In this document: positions 1 to 9,220 of the stretch, piece by piece
How the letters are laid out: each line of letters opens with the position of its first letter
Position numbering within the stretch: position 1 is the stretch's first letter
From: Mycobacterium sp.
GTDB lineage: Bacteria > Actinomycetota > Actinomycetes > Mycobacteriales > Mycobacteriaceae
Length of the DNA stretch: 62,554 nt
Reading direction: 5' to 3'
NCBI GenBank assembly: GCA_023264735.1
Contig: JAHFVD010000016.1
Coordinates: 1-62,554, forward strand
Notes under the pieces: generated by a model
Seen by the model: the letters and a program-made list of their open reading frames with translations, nothing else
The model's database searches: none
What the model was told of the DNA's origin: nothing
Position numbers and translations under genes: made by a program

Positions 1-138
1 GCTCAAGGCACGCACCACACAGGCCGGACAAATCAAATGGAAGACAACCCAGCAGAGCGTCAGTCAGACCCAGAGTCACGACCTGTGCGGTAACGCTCTT
101 CCATCATCAATGTCGGACCCCGCAGCGACGATGCCGAC

Positions 139-1020
139 ATGACTGAAGTATTTCTAGGTAGGGAAGCGCTGGCCGATGGCCTGTCCCGCCACGACCTCCA
201 GCGCTGGTATCGGCGGATGTACCGCGGCGTTTACGTCCCGAAGTACGCCTCACCATCGTTGCGTGATTACGCGTATGGGGCTTGGCTGTATACGAACCGA
301 ACGGGCGTTATTGGCGGTGTGGCGGCGTCTGCGCTGCATGGCGCGCAGTGGGTCGACGACGATGAACCGGTGGAAGTCCTCGTCGATGAGCGACGCCGAC
401 AGCCCGGACTGACCGTTCGAATGGATCGCCTCGCCGACGACGAAGTCGAAAGTGACGACGACCTTCTCGTCACAACACCGTCGCGCACCGCTTTCGACAT
501 GGGGCGATATCTCAAGCGCGCAACGGCGTTGGCGCGCTTGGACGCGCTGATGCGAGCAGCGCCATTCGCAGCCGAGGACGTGGAGATGCTGATGCACCGG
601 TACGGGGCTGTCAGAGGGGTGCGTCAGCTGCGGGACTTGCTACCGCTAGTTGATGCTGGCGCGGAGTCGCCCAAGGAAAGCTGGCTGCGCTTGCTCCTGA
701 TCGACGGCGGGCTACCGGCACCTGAGACCCAGATTCCGATCTTCGAAGGCGGCGTTCCGGTTGCCTTTCTCGACATGGGATATCCCGACATCAAGCTGGC
801 CTTCGAATACGACGGCGACCAACACCGCAGCGACCGTCGTCAATACGTACGAGACGTTCGACGTCTACCAATGGTCGAACGGCACGGGTGGGAAGTCATT
901 CGGGTCATCGCGGAAGACAGACACGCCGAGGTGCTGTGGCGGGCGAAGGAGGCATTTCTTCGCCGAGGTGGTGCCGAGATCGACGAAATGTCGCAACCTA
1001 CTCGCACTTTCGCTGCGTAA
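139..1020 (+). CDS. DUF559 / Vsr-like endonuclease-fold protein
   Basis: A 293-residue protein of the mycobacterial DUF559 type. The N-terminal half carries a small winged-helix-like region (RHDLQRWYRRMYRGVYVP) seen in AbiEi-like antitoxin families. The C-terminal part (about residues 180-275) resembles the very-short-patch-repair/restriction-endonuclease fold, with ESWLR, a central FLDMGYP...AFEYDGDQH strand pair and a late VIRV strand; the E/D residues there match where a PD-(D/E)XK nuclease would place its metal ligands. The function of this family is not established. No good Shine-Dalgarno precedes the ATG, so a leaderless start is possible. The last residues (AEIDEMSQPTRTFAA) are encoded inside a 65-bp dispersed repeat (see 971-1035), so the C-terminus was probably supplied by that element. 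Confidence 0.85.
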   Translation: MTEVFLGREALADGLSRHDLQRWYRRMYRGVYVPKYASPSLRDYAYGAWLYTNRTGVIGGVAASALHGAQWVDDDEPVEVLVDERRRQPGLTVRMDRLADDEVESDDDLLVTTPSRTAFDMGRYLKRATALARLDALMRAAPFAAEDVEMLMHRYGAVRGVRQLRDLLPLVDAGAESPKESWLRLLLIDGGLPAPETQIPIFEGGVPVAFLDMGYPDIKLAFEYDGDQHRSDRRQYVRDVRRLPMVERHGWEVIRVIAEDRHAEVLWRAKEAFLRRGGAEIDEMSQPTRTFAA

Positions 1021-1035
1021 TGTCGGTTTGGGCGT
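971..1035 (-). repeat. 65-bp dispersed palindromic element, copy 1
   Basis: Reverse complement aligns without gaps to 23640-23704, with about 80 percent identity by hand count over 65 positions; the longest shared runs are TGCGAGTAG and CATTTCGTCGATCTCG. It spans the stop codon of the DUF559 gene and encodes that protein's C-terminus. A third relative with the same termini lies at 27177-27241. I know of no function for it. Confidence 0.75.
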
Positions 1036-1050
1036 AAAGAGACAGAAAGC

Positions 1051-1761
1051 TCAGGCGCGGCGGGGGGCGGCCAGTCGCTCGCGGCGCAGCCGCTCGACCT
1101 CGGTCAGCTCCAGCGGCTCCAGCGGACCGACGACCCGCGACAGCAGCAGGTCTGCCAGCTCGGGATTGCGCGCCAGGCACGGGCCGTGCAAATAGGTCGC
1201 GACCACGCTGCCCTGCACCGCACCGTCGTAGCCGTCGCCCGCGCGGTTGCCCGCGCCTTTGACCACTGCCGCCAACGGCCGCGCATCGGGACCTAAAACG
1301 GTTCCACCGCGGTGGTTTTCGAATCCCGTCAGCGGAAGCGTCATACCGTCGATCAACGGGGTGGACACCACTTCGCCGATGGTGCGGCTGGGTTGCGGCG
1401 ACGTCGTCACGTCCAGCAGGCCGACACCCTCGACCCGCTCACCGGCCGACGTCTCATACCAATGGCCCAGCACCTGGATCGCTGCGCAGATCGCCAGCAC
1501 CGGAGCGCCGCGGGCCGCAGCGCGCTGCAATCCCTGATGTGCCAGAAGGTGTTTGGTGGCCAGGCGCTGTGCGTAGTCTTCGGCGCCACCGAGGGTGTAC
1601 AGGTCCAGCGAGTCGGGCACCGGGTCGGCCAGCGTGATCTCGACGATCTCGGCGGCAATTCCGCGCAGCCGCAGCCGCTGTCGCAGCACGACGGCGTTTC
1701 CGCCGTCACCGTAGGTGCCCATCACGTCGGGCAGCACCAGCCCGATCTGCACACTAGCCAT
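1051..1761 (-). CDS. gatD: Lipid II isoglutaminyl synthase, glutaminase subunit GatD
   Basis: A 236-residue class I (triad) glutamine amidotransferase of the CobB/CobQ type. It hydrolyses glutamine and passes ammonia to MurT, which amidates the D-Glu of lipid II stem peptide. The nucleophile is Cys92 in PVLAICAAIQVLG and the catalytic His lies in VVATYLHGPC near residue 190. Its start overlaps the end of murT by 8 bp, so the two are translationally coupled, as expected for a stoichiometric MurT-GatD complex. Length and context match the mycobacterial Rv3713-type protein once labelled CobQ2; the fusion to MurT and the absence of cobalamin genes favour the cell-wall role. Confidence 0.93.
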   Translation of the reverse strand: MASVQIGLVLPDVMGTYGDGGNAVVLRQRLRLRGIAAEIVEITLADPVPDSLDLYTLGGAEDYAQRLATKHLLAHQGLQRAAARGAPVLAICAAIQVLGHWYETSAGERVEGVGLLDVTTSPQPSRTIGEVVSTPLIDGMTLPLTGFENHRGGTVLGPDARPLAAVVKGAGNRAGDGYDGAVQGSVVATYLHGPCLARNPELADLLLSRVVGPLEPLELTEVERLRRERLAAPRRA

Positions 1762-2986
1762 GCATCCGCCCCAACGTGCGAGTCAGCTGCAAAAACGCGG
1801 TGTAGTTCGCCACCACCTCGACGTGCCCCTTCGGGCATGACACGATCGCATCAATGGTGTTGTGCACCAGCGTATGCGGCACTCCGGCGTAGCCTAGCCG
1901 CACCGCCAGGTCGGTTCCTCGCTCGCCGGCGGCGACGACGGGCACACCCTCGAAGTGCTCGAAGTTGACGTCCCACAGCCACGACAGATCTTCACCGTCG
2001 GGCACCTGGCCGTTGACCGAAATCACCACGCCCTGCGCGGTTGTGTCGACCATCGACAGCGCCTCCTGCCACCCGGCCGGGTTCTTCGCCAGCAGGATGC
2101 GCGCCGTGTGCTCGCCCATCGGCACGGTCTGGTAGCGACCGGCGACCTCGTCCACCGCGGAGACGGCTGCCGCCGCGGCGGCGGGATCTGCTCCCAGCGC
2201 TACCGCGGCCGCCACTGCCTGAGTGGCGTTGCCCCGGTTGACCTTTCCCGGTAGCGACAGCCGCATCGGGAGCTCGAGACCGTCGGGCCCGTAGATCTTC
2301 GCGTCGTCGTACCACCACTGCGGGCTTGGCCGCTTGAAATCCGTTCCCGTCGAGTACCAGTGCGAGTGGTCGCGCACGATGACCTCGCCGCTGCGCGGGC
2401 AGCTGACCGAGTCGTTGGCCCAGCCACCGCCGGCGGCCACCCACACCACGCGGGGGCAGTCGTAGGCCGCGGACGTCATCAGCACGTCGTCACAGTTGGC
2501 GACGACGATCGCGTCGGGGTGGCGGGCGAGTCCGCCGCGCAGGGTGCGTTCGATGTGGTTGATCTCACCCACCCGGTCCAGCTGATCGCGCGAGAGATTC
2601 AGCAGCACGATCACCGCGGGGTTGACCGCATCGGCGACGTGCGGGACGTGCATCTCGTCGACCTCGAGCGCGGCCAGCGACGCGTCACGGGATCCGGCCA
2701 GCGCGGCCACCAGCCCGGCGTCCATGTTGGCGCCCTCGGCATTGGTGGCCACAGGGCCGAGGGTGGCCAGTGCGGCCGCCGTCATCCGGGTGGTGGTGGA
2801 CTTGCCGTTCGTGCCGGTCACGACCACGGTGCGCCGGCCGGTGCCGAGTTGCCCCAGGATCGAGCGATCCAGGGTCATCGCGACCAGGCCACCGATCATG
2901 GCGCCGGCACCACGGCCGGTGACCCGGGACGCCCAACGCGCGGCGGAGCCGGCGGCCAGCGCGGCGCGGCCGCGGGCTGTGATCAT
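1754..2986 (-). CDS. murT: Lipid II isoglutaminyl synthase, ligase subunit MurT
   Basis: A 410-residue Mur-ligase family protein. The ATP-binding loop is GTNGKST at residues 58-64, followed by the central Mur-ligase domain and a C-terminal DUF1727 domain (about residues 290-400, AGWQEALSMVD...) typical of MurT. It activates the alpha-carboxylate of D-Glu in lipid II and uses ammonia from GatD. Cysteines sit at ANCDD, YDCPR and VSCPRS, where MurT proteins carry a zinc-ribbon insert. It is the first gene of the murT-gatD operon, diverging from dnaQ in the conserved mycobacterial arrangement except that a PGRS gene has been interposed. Confidence 0.93.
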   Translation of the reverse strand: MITARGRAALAAGSAARWASRVTGRGAGAMIGGLVAMTLDRSILGQLGTGRRTVVVTGTNGKSTTTRMTAAALATLGPVATNAEGANMDAGLVAALAGSRDASLAALEVDEMHVPHVADAVNPAVIVLLNLSRDQLDRVGEINHIERTLRGGLARHPDAIVVANCDDVLMTSAAYDCPRVVWVAAGGGWANDSVSCPRSGEVIVRDHSHWYSTGTDFKRPSPQWWYDDAKIYGPDGLELPMRLSLPGKVNRGNATQAVAAAVALGADPAAAAAAVSAVDEVAGRYQTVPMGEHTARILLAKNPAGWQEALSMVDTTAQGVVISVNGQVPDGEDLSWLWDVNFEHFEGVPVVAAGERGTDLAVRLGYAGVPHTLVHNTIDAIVSCPKGHVEVVANYTAFLQLTRTLGRMHG

Positions 2987-3046
2987 CCGCGCAGTCTAAT
3001 TCGGCCGCCGATTAAGGCTCAGGGTGCGAGTCGCAATGGTTGGCGG

Positions 3047-4711
3047 CTAGCCTGCCGCGCCGTGGCCGCCATTGGCGCTTCCGGGCCCACCGGTGCCGGT
3101 ACCCCCGCTGCCTCCGCTGCCCCCGGTGCCAGTGGGTGCGCTCGAGCCACCGGTGCCCCCGTCGCCACCGGTGGCTTTGGCGTTCGTCGGAGTCTGGGCG
3201 TCACCGCCGTTGCCGGCATCCCCGCCCCTGCTCAGCGGACCGCTGCCGCCGCCGGTGCCCCCGTCGCCGCCCCTGCCACCCGTTGCGTCGCCATGATTGC
3301 TGACGGCGAACCCGCCGCCGCCGCCGTCATTGCCACTGCCGCTTCCGTTACCGTTGCCGCCTCGTCCCCCGTTGCCGCCGACGGCGACGGCGCCGTCGAT
3401 GGTGGCAAAGCCTTCGACGCCGGCGACACTCGCGGCCTCCGAGGTGCCGCTGCCGCCGTAACCGCCGTCGCCGCCGGGGCTACCGCCGTTGCCGCCGGCG
3501 CCACCGTCGCCGCCGGTCGCGTTGCCCGCTGCGAAGACGTAGGTCCCGCCGTCGCCGCCGTCGCCACCGCTGCCGCCCGAACCACCGCCGGTGCCATCGC
3601 TGCCGTTGCCGCCATTCCCGCCATGTCCGCCGATCGCGTCGCCGGCAAGGCTGAAGACGCCCTCGCTGGCATCGCCGCCGTCGCCTCCGGTGCGCCCGAC
3701 GCGTCCCCCGGTGCCGCCGTCCCCGCCGTTGCCACCGGTAGCGGTGCCCCCGGTGGCGGAGGTATATGCACCGGCACCGCCGTTGCCACCGTTGCCACCG
3801 TTCCCGCCGCTGCTGTAGGGCATGATGCCCACCTTGCCGGCGTTGCCGCCGTTTCCACCGTCGCCGGCCTTGGCGTCACCGTCGGTGGTCGCGGCGCTAC
3901 CGCCGTTTCCACCGTCGCCGCCGCTGCCGCGCCAGCTTCTGCCGCCGTTGCCACCGTTGCCGCCGGTTGCGGGTACCCCAAGAGGCTGCGCAACGACGTC
4001 AAGATCGACGTAGGCGGCCGTGCCGGCGTTTCCGCCATTCCCGCCGTGACCTCCCTTGCCGAAGATGCCATTCCCGCCGTTTCCGCCGTTTCCGCCAATG
4101 CCGGTCGCACGGTCCGCGTCGCCGCCGTTTCCGCCATTCCCGCCGTGACCGATCAGGCCAGCCGCCCCGCCGGCGCCGCCGTCCTGACCGATTCCGCCGT
4201 TCGCGCCGTTTCCGCCGTTACCGACGAAAATGCCTCCGGCACCACCCTTTTGGCCCTTCAGCGTGCCGTCGGCGCCATTGCCGATGAGGATTCCGCCGTT
4301 GGTGCCCGGCCTGACCGCATCACCGATGAGCCAACCGCCGGGCCCGATCACGTTCAACGGGTTGGCCGCGATCTGAGCCGGTGCGTCCAGCAGGCGGGCC
4401 ACGATCGGGTCGATGTCGACGGGCCTCGGCGTGATCAGGCGAAGTGCCGGCGCTGCGAGCGACGTCCCAACACCCCCTGCGCCTGCCCCCAGAGCGCACG
4501 TGACTTCACTCACGGTGCACGAGCCAGTGTTGATGGGCAGCGGCACTGAATGATCGGCGAGGGCGACCGTCATCGACATCGTTGGCGGCGGTGTTGGTGT
4601 GCCGGTGTGCCCAGCGAGCAGCGCTGTCCCCGCAGCCGCCACCGCGCTGACCGTCACGGTCGAGGCGAGTAGTCGCACATTGCGCGGCGTAGCTGGTGAA
4701 GGTTTGCTCAT
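3047..4711 (-). CDS. Exported PGRS-type glycine-rich repeat protein lacking a PE domain
   Basis: I set the start at the ATG at 4711, which has a good Shine-Dalgarno (GGAGAGG about 8 nt upstream); the longer open frame runs back over dnaQ and is not real. The product is 554 residues. It starts with [17 protein letters not shown] and a hydrophobic [16 protein letters not shown] stretch, a plausible signal peptide. Residues about 50-150 are non-repetitive (including a [20 protein letters not shown] segment like those introducing PGRS regions). From about residue 155 the protein is almost wholly [16 protein letters not shown] repeats. Classic PE_PGRS proteins begin with a PE domain; none is present here. 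The function is unknown; surface or cell-wall location is inferred from the leader. Confidence 0.85.
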   Translation of the reverse strand: MSKPSPATPRNVRLLASTVTVSAVAAAGTALLAGHTGTPTPPPTMSMTVALADHSVPLPINTGSCTVSEVTCALGAGAGGVGTSLAAPALRLITPRPVDIDPIVARLLDAPAQIAANPLNVIGPGGWLIGDAVRPGTNGGILIGNGADGTLKGQKGGAGGIFVGNGGNGANGGIGQDGGAGGAAGLIGHGGNGGNGGDADRATGIGGNGGNGGNGIFGKGGHGGNGGNAGTAAYVDLDVVAQPLGVPATGGNGGNGGRSWRGSGGDGGNGGSAATTDGDAKAGDGGNGGNAGKVGIMPYSSGGNGGNGGNGGAGAYTSATGGTATGGNGGDGGTGGRVGRTGGDGGDASEGVFSLAGDAIGGHGGNGGNGSDGTGGGSGGSGGDGGDGGTYVFAAGNATGGDGGAGGNGGSPGGDGGYGGSGTSEAASVAGVEGFATIDGAVAVGGNGGRGGNGNGSGSGNDGGGGGFAVSNHGDATGGRGGDGGTGGGSGPLSRGGDAGNGGDAQTPTNAKATGGDGGTGGSSAPTGTGGSGGSGGTGTGGPGSANGGHGAAG

Positions 4712-4985
4712 GACGGAAGCCTCTCCACGGGAGCTAACAGCCGTGACATGCGTCGGCGATAGGCTCTGGCCTACCACAGGTGTGCGAGTGTGCACAGGGG
4801 ATTTGCAGCTAATTCTCAGCAACTTGTCGATCGCCTCGACAAGCGCGAACCGGCCGCACGGCAAAGCCGTGGTTGTCAGCGATCCGGTACCGGCAGTCGC
4901 CCCGAGGGGAATGTCGGCCAGCAATGGTCCTCGACACGGATTCGATGTCCCGGGCACTGTCGGACCTGCGTGCCATCCTGACTGT
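4712..4985. promoter_or_regulatory. Divergent intergenic region, PGRS gene / dnaQ
   Basis: 274 bp separate the two divergent starts. The ribosome site of the PGRS gene lies at its left edge. dnaQ begins with GTG immediately after CATCCTGACT, with no Shine-Dalgarno, which is compatible with a leaderless mRNA. I see no palindrome or riboswitch-like structure that I can support. Confidence 0.4.
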
Positions 4986-5975
4986 GTGAGCCACACCTGG
5001 GGTCGACCCGCCCGCGAGTCGGGCGATGGCTGGGTGGTCGTCGACGTCGAGACCACGGGTTTTCGGCCTGGCCACGCCCGCGTCATCAGCCTGGCCGCCC
5101 TGGCGCTGGATCCCGAGGGGCGCGTCGAACATTCCGTGGTCAGCCTGCTCAATCCCGGTGTCGATCCCGGTCCCACCCACATCCACGGCCTGACCGCCGA
5201 GATGCTGGAGGACCAGCCGACGTTCGCCGATATCGCCCCCGATGTCATCGAGCTGCTGCACGGTCGCACCCTGGTCGCCCACAATGTGGCGTTCGACTAC
5301 GCATTCCTGGCCAGTGAGGCCGAGCTGGCCCAGACCGCCCTGCCGGTCGACACCGTCATGTGCACCGTCGAGCTGGCCCGCCGCCTGGACCTCGGACTGG
5401 AGAACCTGCGGCTGGAGACCCTGGCCCGGCACTGGGCGGTGCCGCAGACCCGCGCCCACGATGCGTTCGACGACGCCCTGGTGTTGTCCCGGGTGCTTGC
5501 TCCCGCCCTGCAGCGGGCCCGCGAGCGTGAGGTCTGGTTGCCGGTACGGCCCGCGACCCGGCGCCGCTGGCCCAACGGACGGGTCACCCACGACGAGCTG
5601 CGACCGCTGAAGATGCTGGCCTCCCGGATGCCGTGCCCCTACCTGAACCCGGGGCCGTACCGGCGCGGTGGACCGCTGGTGCAGGGCATGCGCGTCGCAT
5701 TGTCGGCCGAGGTGAACCGCACGCACGAGGAGCTGGTCGAGCGGATCATTCACGCCGGGTTGGCCTACGCCGACGCCGTCGACCCGCAGACCTCATTGGT
5801 GATCTGCAACGAGCGGACCCCAGAGCAGGGCAAGGGCTATCTGGCGCGTGAGCTGGGGGTTCCGGTGGTGTCCGACCGGCAGTTCATGGACTCGGTCGCT
5901 TCGGTGGCCAATGGCACCGGGATCGACGAGTTCGCTCCCTCGGTCGACCAGGGTCAGCAGTTCGCGCTGTTCTGA
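4986..5975 (+). CDS. dnaQ: DnaQ-like DEDDh 3'-5' exonuclease with C-terminal BRCT domain
   Basis: GTG start at 4986 gives 329 residues, the length of the mycobacterial DnaQ homologue (Rv3711c type). The exonuclease domain (about residues 14-190) holds the DEDDh residues: D20 and E22 in [10 protein letters not shown], the Asp of [10 protein letters not shown], and His/Asp in AHDAFDDA. A linker follows, then a BRCT domain (about 225-310; [15 protein letters not shown]...). It trims 3' ends of DNA. In mycobacteria replicative proofreading is mainly by the PHP domain of DnaE1, so this protein probably acts in repair rather than as the replicase epsilon subunit. Confidence 0.9.
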   Translation: MSHTWGRPARESGDGWVVVDVETTGFRPGHARVISLAALALDPEGRVEHSVVSLLNPGVDPGPTHIHGLTAEMLEDQPTFADIAPDVIELLHGRTLVAHNVAFDYAFLASEAELAQTALPVDTVMCTVELARRLDLGLENLRLETLARHWAVPQTRAHDAFDDALVLSRVLAPALQRAREREVWLPVRPATRRRWPNGRVTHDELRPLKMLASRMPCPYLNPGPYRRGGPLVQGMRVALSAEVNRTHEELVERIIHAGLAYADAVDPQTSLVICNERTPEQGKGYLARELGVPVVSDRQFMDSVASVANGTGIDEFAPSVDQGQQFALF

Positions 5976-6016
5976 GACTTCGCTTCGCTAGCATCGCCAC
6001 CGGGGTGGTGATGTAG

Positions 6017-8299
6017 GTGAACGATCGCAAGGGCTTGCCGCGGTCCGCTTTGCCGATCCTGTCCTCGGCGGTCAGCTGTCTGCTCCTCGCGCTCGGTTTC
6101 GCCTTCAAATGGGGTGGCGACAACACCGTTCGGATCGTCGACGGGCTCGCCTTCGCCGCGTTCGGCCTGTACGCGGCAGTGTGCTTGACGCTCGCGGCCC
6201 GGGCTGCCCAGGGCCGAAACCGCACCGCGTGGACCACCATGGCGGTTGCGTTCTACCTGTGGGCGGCGGGTGAGCTCACCAGGGCGCTGTTCACGCTCGT
6301 CTTGCACCGGTCGGTGTTCCCGTCGCCTTGGGACTTTCTCTACCTGGCATTCGTCGTGCTGGTCTGCGTCGCGTTCGTGCTGTTTCCCGCCGAACCGGCC
6401 CAGGGCTCGCGGACGCGGGTGCTCTTCGATGCGTTGATCGTCGCCATGTCGTCGTTCATCGTGTTGTGGGTGGTGGTGCTCGGCAACGTGTACCAGGCCA
6501 GGCAGGTGGACAGCGTCATACAGGGGCGTGCTCTGCTCTACCCGCTGTTCGTCCTGTTCATCTTCGTTGCCGCGGTGGTGTTTGTCGCCCGATCCGGTCC
6601 CGGCAACCGAGTGGTGATGTGGCTACTCTTCGGCGCCGTCACCCTGATGGCGTTCTCTGGGATCACATTCGCATTCCTGCAAGGCGCCAATCGCTATCAC
6701 CCCGGGCATCTCACGAGTATCGGCTGGGTGCTTGCGATGTCGTGTTTCGGTGCAGCCGCCCTGCTGAGTCGCCGGCCGCGGGTACCTGTGCCGCCAAGCT
6801 CACCGCAATCCTCGACCGTCCTGTGGTTGCCCTACGTGCCGCTGCTGCTTGCCGGCACCATCGGGCCGGCCCTCGCCATGACCGGTGTCCTGCGGATCGG
6901 GGTCCCGGTGTTGATGGCGTTCCTCTGCGTCCGGCAGGTGCTCTCGGGGTGGGAGAATCGCCGATTGCTCACGGCCGCAGCCGATCAGGCATTGCGCGAT
7001 CCGTTGACCGGGCTGGCCAACCGCACCCTGTTCCAGGACCGGCTGGCACACGCCATGGCACTGCGCCGCCGCGACGATCGTGTGGTCGCGGTGGTGTCAC
7101 TGGACCTCGATGACTTCAAGTTGATCAACGACAGCATGGGACATCCTGCCGCAGATACTCTTCTGGTCCGCGTCGGCGGGCGCATCGCCGAAAGCGTGCG
7201 GCCCGGCGATACCGTCGCGCGGCTCGGCGGCGATGAATTCGCCCTGCTGCTCGAGGGCGGAGTCGATGAGGCGCACCTGGTATGCGAGCGCGTGATCGCA
7301 TCATTCGACACCCCGTTCATCATCGACGGGCACGAAGTGCTGATGCGCCCGAGCGCCGGAATGGCGGTCACATTGCAGGCCGAAACCGACCTCGCACCAG
7401 AGGAATTGGTGAAGCGTGCCGATATCGCGATGTATTTTGCCAAACGCACCCGGAATTCGACGGTGCATACCTTCAGCTCGGACATGACGCTGCTCGATCC
7501 GGGCATCGAGGAAGTGACGAACACCGGCGAGAATCGTTCGGTCGGAAGTGGTGCGGCGCAGGTGCGGCTACTGGGCGAACTACGGCGCACCATCGACCGC
7601 GGCGGCCTCGAGATGGTGTATCAACCCAAGATCGACCTGAGAACCGGCCGCATCGCTGGTGTTGAGGCACTACTGCGGTGGCCTCATCCGCGGCTGAAAG
7701 TTCTTCGGCCAGGGGCATTTTTACCCCTGATCCTGCGCCACGGTTTGATGCGTCCGGTGACCGATCTGGTCTTCAAGAAGGCGCTCGATGATGCTGCGCG
7801 ATGGATGGCGATGGGGCTGGACGTCCCTATCGCGGTGAACCTGTTCGCACCACTGCTCCGCGACCTGCAACTGCCCGAGGCGGTGAGTAACGTTCTGCGG
7901 GAACGTGATCTCCCGCCCCGGCTACTGACCATCGAGATCACCGAGGATCTGGTCCTCGACGAGGTGGGCCGGGCTACCGGGGTGCTGAAACAACTGCGCG
8001 ACGACGGCATCCGGATCGCCATCGACGACTTCGGCAGTGGCTATTCAGCTTTGAGCTACCTGCGTGATCTTCCGATCGACGAAGTGAAATTCGACCGCCA
8101 TTTCATCGCGTCGGTTGCCACCGACGACAGGGCTGCCGCGGTGGTCAGCGCGGTCGCCGAAGGTGTCGAAGACGCCGAGACGGCGACATGGCTGCGCGAG
8201 CATGCCTGTGACATCGGTCAGGGCTACTATTTCGGTCGGCCCGTCCCTGCTGCCGAGATCCCTGGCTTGGTGGCTCAGCAAGCGCCGCAACGCTCTTAG
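6017..8299 (+). CDS. Membrane GGDEF-EAL protein (diguanylate cyclase / phosphodiesterase) with a shortened EAL domain
   Basis: GTG start; 760 residues. About nine hydrophobic segments fill residues 10-310. The GGDEF domain follows, with an intact GGDEF at 404-408 and an RPGD inhibitory-site motif just before it, so c-di-GMP synthesis with product inhibition is plausible. The EAL domain keeps E550 (EALLRW), the Asn of AVNLF, EITED, DDFGSGYS, the Lys of EVKFD and GQGYYF. However, between RAAAVV and AEGVE only SAV remains (near residue 709), where EAL domains normally have roughly 13 more residues, a helix plus part of the strand leading to the catalytic Glu. Phosphodiesterase activity is therefore doubtful. 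The gene stands alone between dnaQ and a decayed region. Confidence 0.9.
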   Translation: MNDRKGLPRSALPILSSAVSCLLLALGFAFKWGGDNTVRIVDGLAFAAFGLYAAVCLTLAARAAQGRNRTAWTTMAVAFYLWAAGELTRALFTLVLHRSVFPSPWDFLYLAFVVLVCVAFVLFPAEPAQGSRTRVLFDALIVAMSSFIVLWVVVLGNVYQARQVDSVIQGRALLYPLFVLFIFVAAVVFVARSGPGNRVVMWLLFGAVTLMAFSGITFAFLQGANRYHPGHLTSIGWVLAMSCFGAAALLSRRPRVPVPPSSPQSSTVLWLPYVPLLLAGTIGPALAMTGVLRIGVPVLMAFLCVRQVLSGWENRRLLTAAADQALRDPLTGLANRTLFQDRLAHAMALRRRDDRVVAVVSLDLDDFKLINDSMGHPAADTLLVRVGGRIAESVRPGDTVARLGGDEFALLLEGGVDEAHLVCERVIASFDTPFIIDGHEVLMRPSAGMAVTLQAETDLAPEELVKRADIAMYFAKRTRNSTVHTFSSDMTLLDPGIEEVTNTGENRSVGSGAAQVRLLGELRRTIDRGGLEMVYQPKIDLRTGRIAGVEALLRWPHPRLKVLRPGAFLPLILRHGLMRPVTDLVFKKALDDAARWMAMGLDVPIAVNLFAPLLRDLQLPEAVSNVLRERDLPPRLLTIEITEDLVLDEVGRATGVLKQLRDDGIRIAIDDFGSGYSALSYLRDLPIDEVKFDRHFIASVATDDRAAAVVSAVAEGVEDAETATWLREHACDIGQGYYFGRPVPAAEIPGLVAQQAPQRS

Positions 8300-8436
8300 C
8301 TGCGTTGAAGGCTGACCCTCAGAGCCTCCTGCGTGTCTCTGGCCAACACCCTGAGGCTTATTGAGATCGAAATGTGTTGGCGTAGCTTGAAGTTGGGCCC
8401 AATGACAATTTGTTGTTGACAGAAGGCAGCTTTGAC

Positions 8437-8613
8437 ATGAAGAAAGTACTCGCCGTCACCGCCGCGATCAGCGGTTCCACGTTCAACCGCGCCTCCGCTG
8501 ATTCGGGGCAGGAGTCGGAAACTCCCCACACCCACACCACCGTCTCCTGCCATGGTGTCGGGGGCCGTGACCACGACCGCTCCGTCGATCCATTAACGCT
8601 CGCTGAGGTCTAG
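8437..8613 (+). pseudogene. Remnant of a small secreted protein
   Basis: An ATG frame of 58 codons starting MKKVLAVTAAISGS and reaching ASADSGQ: it looks like the two ends of a signal peptide (charged start, Ala-X-Ala cleavage site) with the hydrophobic core missing. The rest is low-information. A second short frame, MVSGAVTTTAPSIH, opens at 8551 and stops within 15 codons, like the start of another lost gene. The 8300-8647 stretch holds nothing else I can support. Confidence 0.35.
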
Positions 8614-8618
8614 TAGCC

Positions 8619-8632
8619 ACTACGGGAGTAGT
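8619..8632. promoter_or_regulatory. Inverted repeat upstream of TetR gene, possible operator
   Basis: Perfect 5-bp arms ACTAC and GTAGT separated by GGGA, 15 bp before the TetR-family start codon. TetR regulators commonly bind such sites at their own promoter. The short arms make this tentative. Confidence 0.35.
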
Positions 8633-8647
8633 ACGCTGGCGTGCCTG

Positions 8648-9220
8648 ATGCCACCGAATCCCGAACGCCGCACCGCGATCCTCGACGCCGCGATCGACAT
8701 CGCCGTCGACGTGGGCATCGGCGGGCTTACCCACCGCCAGGTCGACGATCGTGCGGGTCTGCCGGCAGGGACCACGTCGAACTACTTCCGGACCCGGCTG
8801 GCGCTGTTGGAAGCCACCGCCGCGCATGTCGTCGACCTGCACTGGCGGCACGTCGACGCGCTGCAGTCCGCACTGCCTTCGCCGATGAACCGCGCGAGCC
8901 TCGCGGCGCTACTGACGCGGATGGTGGCCGATCCCGACGAAGCGGCCAAGCGGCGAACCCTGGCCCGGTTCGAGTTCTTCATCGAGGCGATCCGACGGCC
9001 CGAATTGCAGCCGTTCATCTACGAACTGCAGCACGCCGCCATGAAAACGGCCGGACTGATTTTGGCCTCCGCCGGCATCGATGCCTCACCCGAGCAGATC
9101 GACCAACTGACCCGGTTGCTCAACGGGCTGACGTTCAGCAACCTCACGATCGATCAGCCCGACGGGCATGACCCAGCCGGGCTGATCGACCGTGTGCTCG
9201 ATTCGGTGTTGTCGGACTAG
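8648..9220 (+). CDS. TetR/AcrR family transcriptional regulator
   Basis: 190 residues. The N-terminal helix-turn-helix (about residues 8-55: RRTAILDAAIDIAVDVGIGG, LTHRQVDDRAGLPAGTTSNYF) is typical of TetR, with an all-helical ligand-binding C-terminus. The ATG at 8648 is preferred; a GTG 7 bp upstream is in a different frame. The gene has no same-strand partner: the SHOCT gene faces it, and the sequence before it is decayed. Its target is therefore unknown; autoregulation through the inverted repeat at 8619-8632 is an inference. The stop codon lies inside the first copy of a 37-bp tandem repeat. Confidence 0.85.
   Translation: MPPNPERRTAILDAAIDIAVDVGIGGLTHRQVDDRAGLPAGTTSNYFRTRLALLEATAAHVVDLHWRHVDALQSALPSPMNRASLAALLTRMVADPDEAAKRRTLARFEFFIEAIRRPELQPFIYELQHAAMKTAGLILASAGIDASPEQIDQLTRLLNGLTFSNLTIDQPDGHDPAGLIDRVLDSVLSD

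Noticed and set aside
1..138. Possible end of an upstream gene
   Set aside because: All three plus frames are open for a while, with no recognisable protein; 93-145 bp is too little to support a call.
3047..4250. Repeat array resembling CRISPR
   Set aside because: Repeats are short, irregular and in frame, encoding GGxGG; there are no spacers or cas genes.
2360..4549. 729-codon open frame on the plus strand opposite murT and the PGRS gene
   Set aside because: Ala/Val/Pro-rich translation with no domain; it is the complement of GC-rich repeats and of a clear murT coding frame.
4712..5284. N-terminal extension of the PGRS frame back to 5284
   Set aside because: Runs over the dnaQ coding region; the ATG at 4711 has a good ribosome site and leader peptide.
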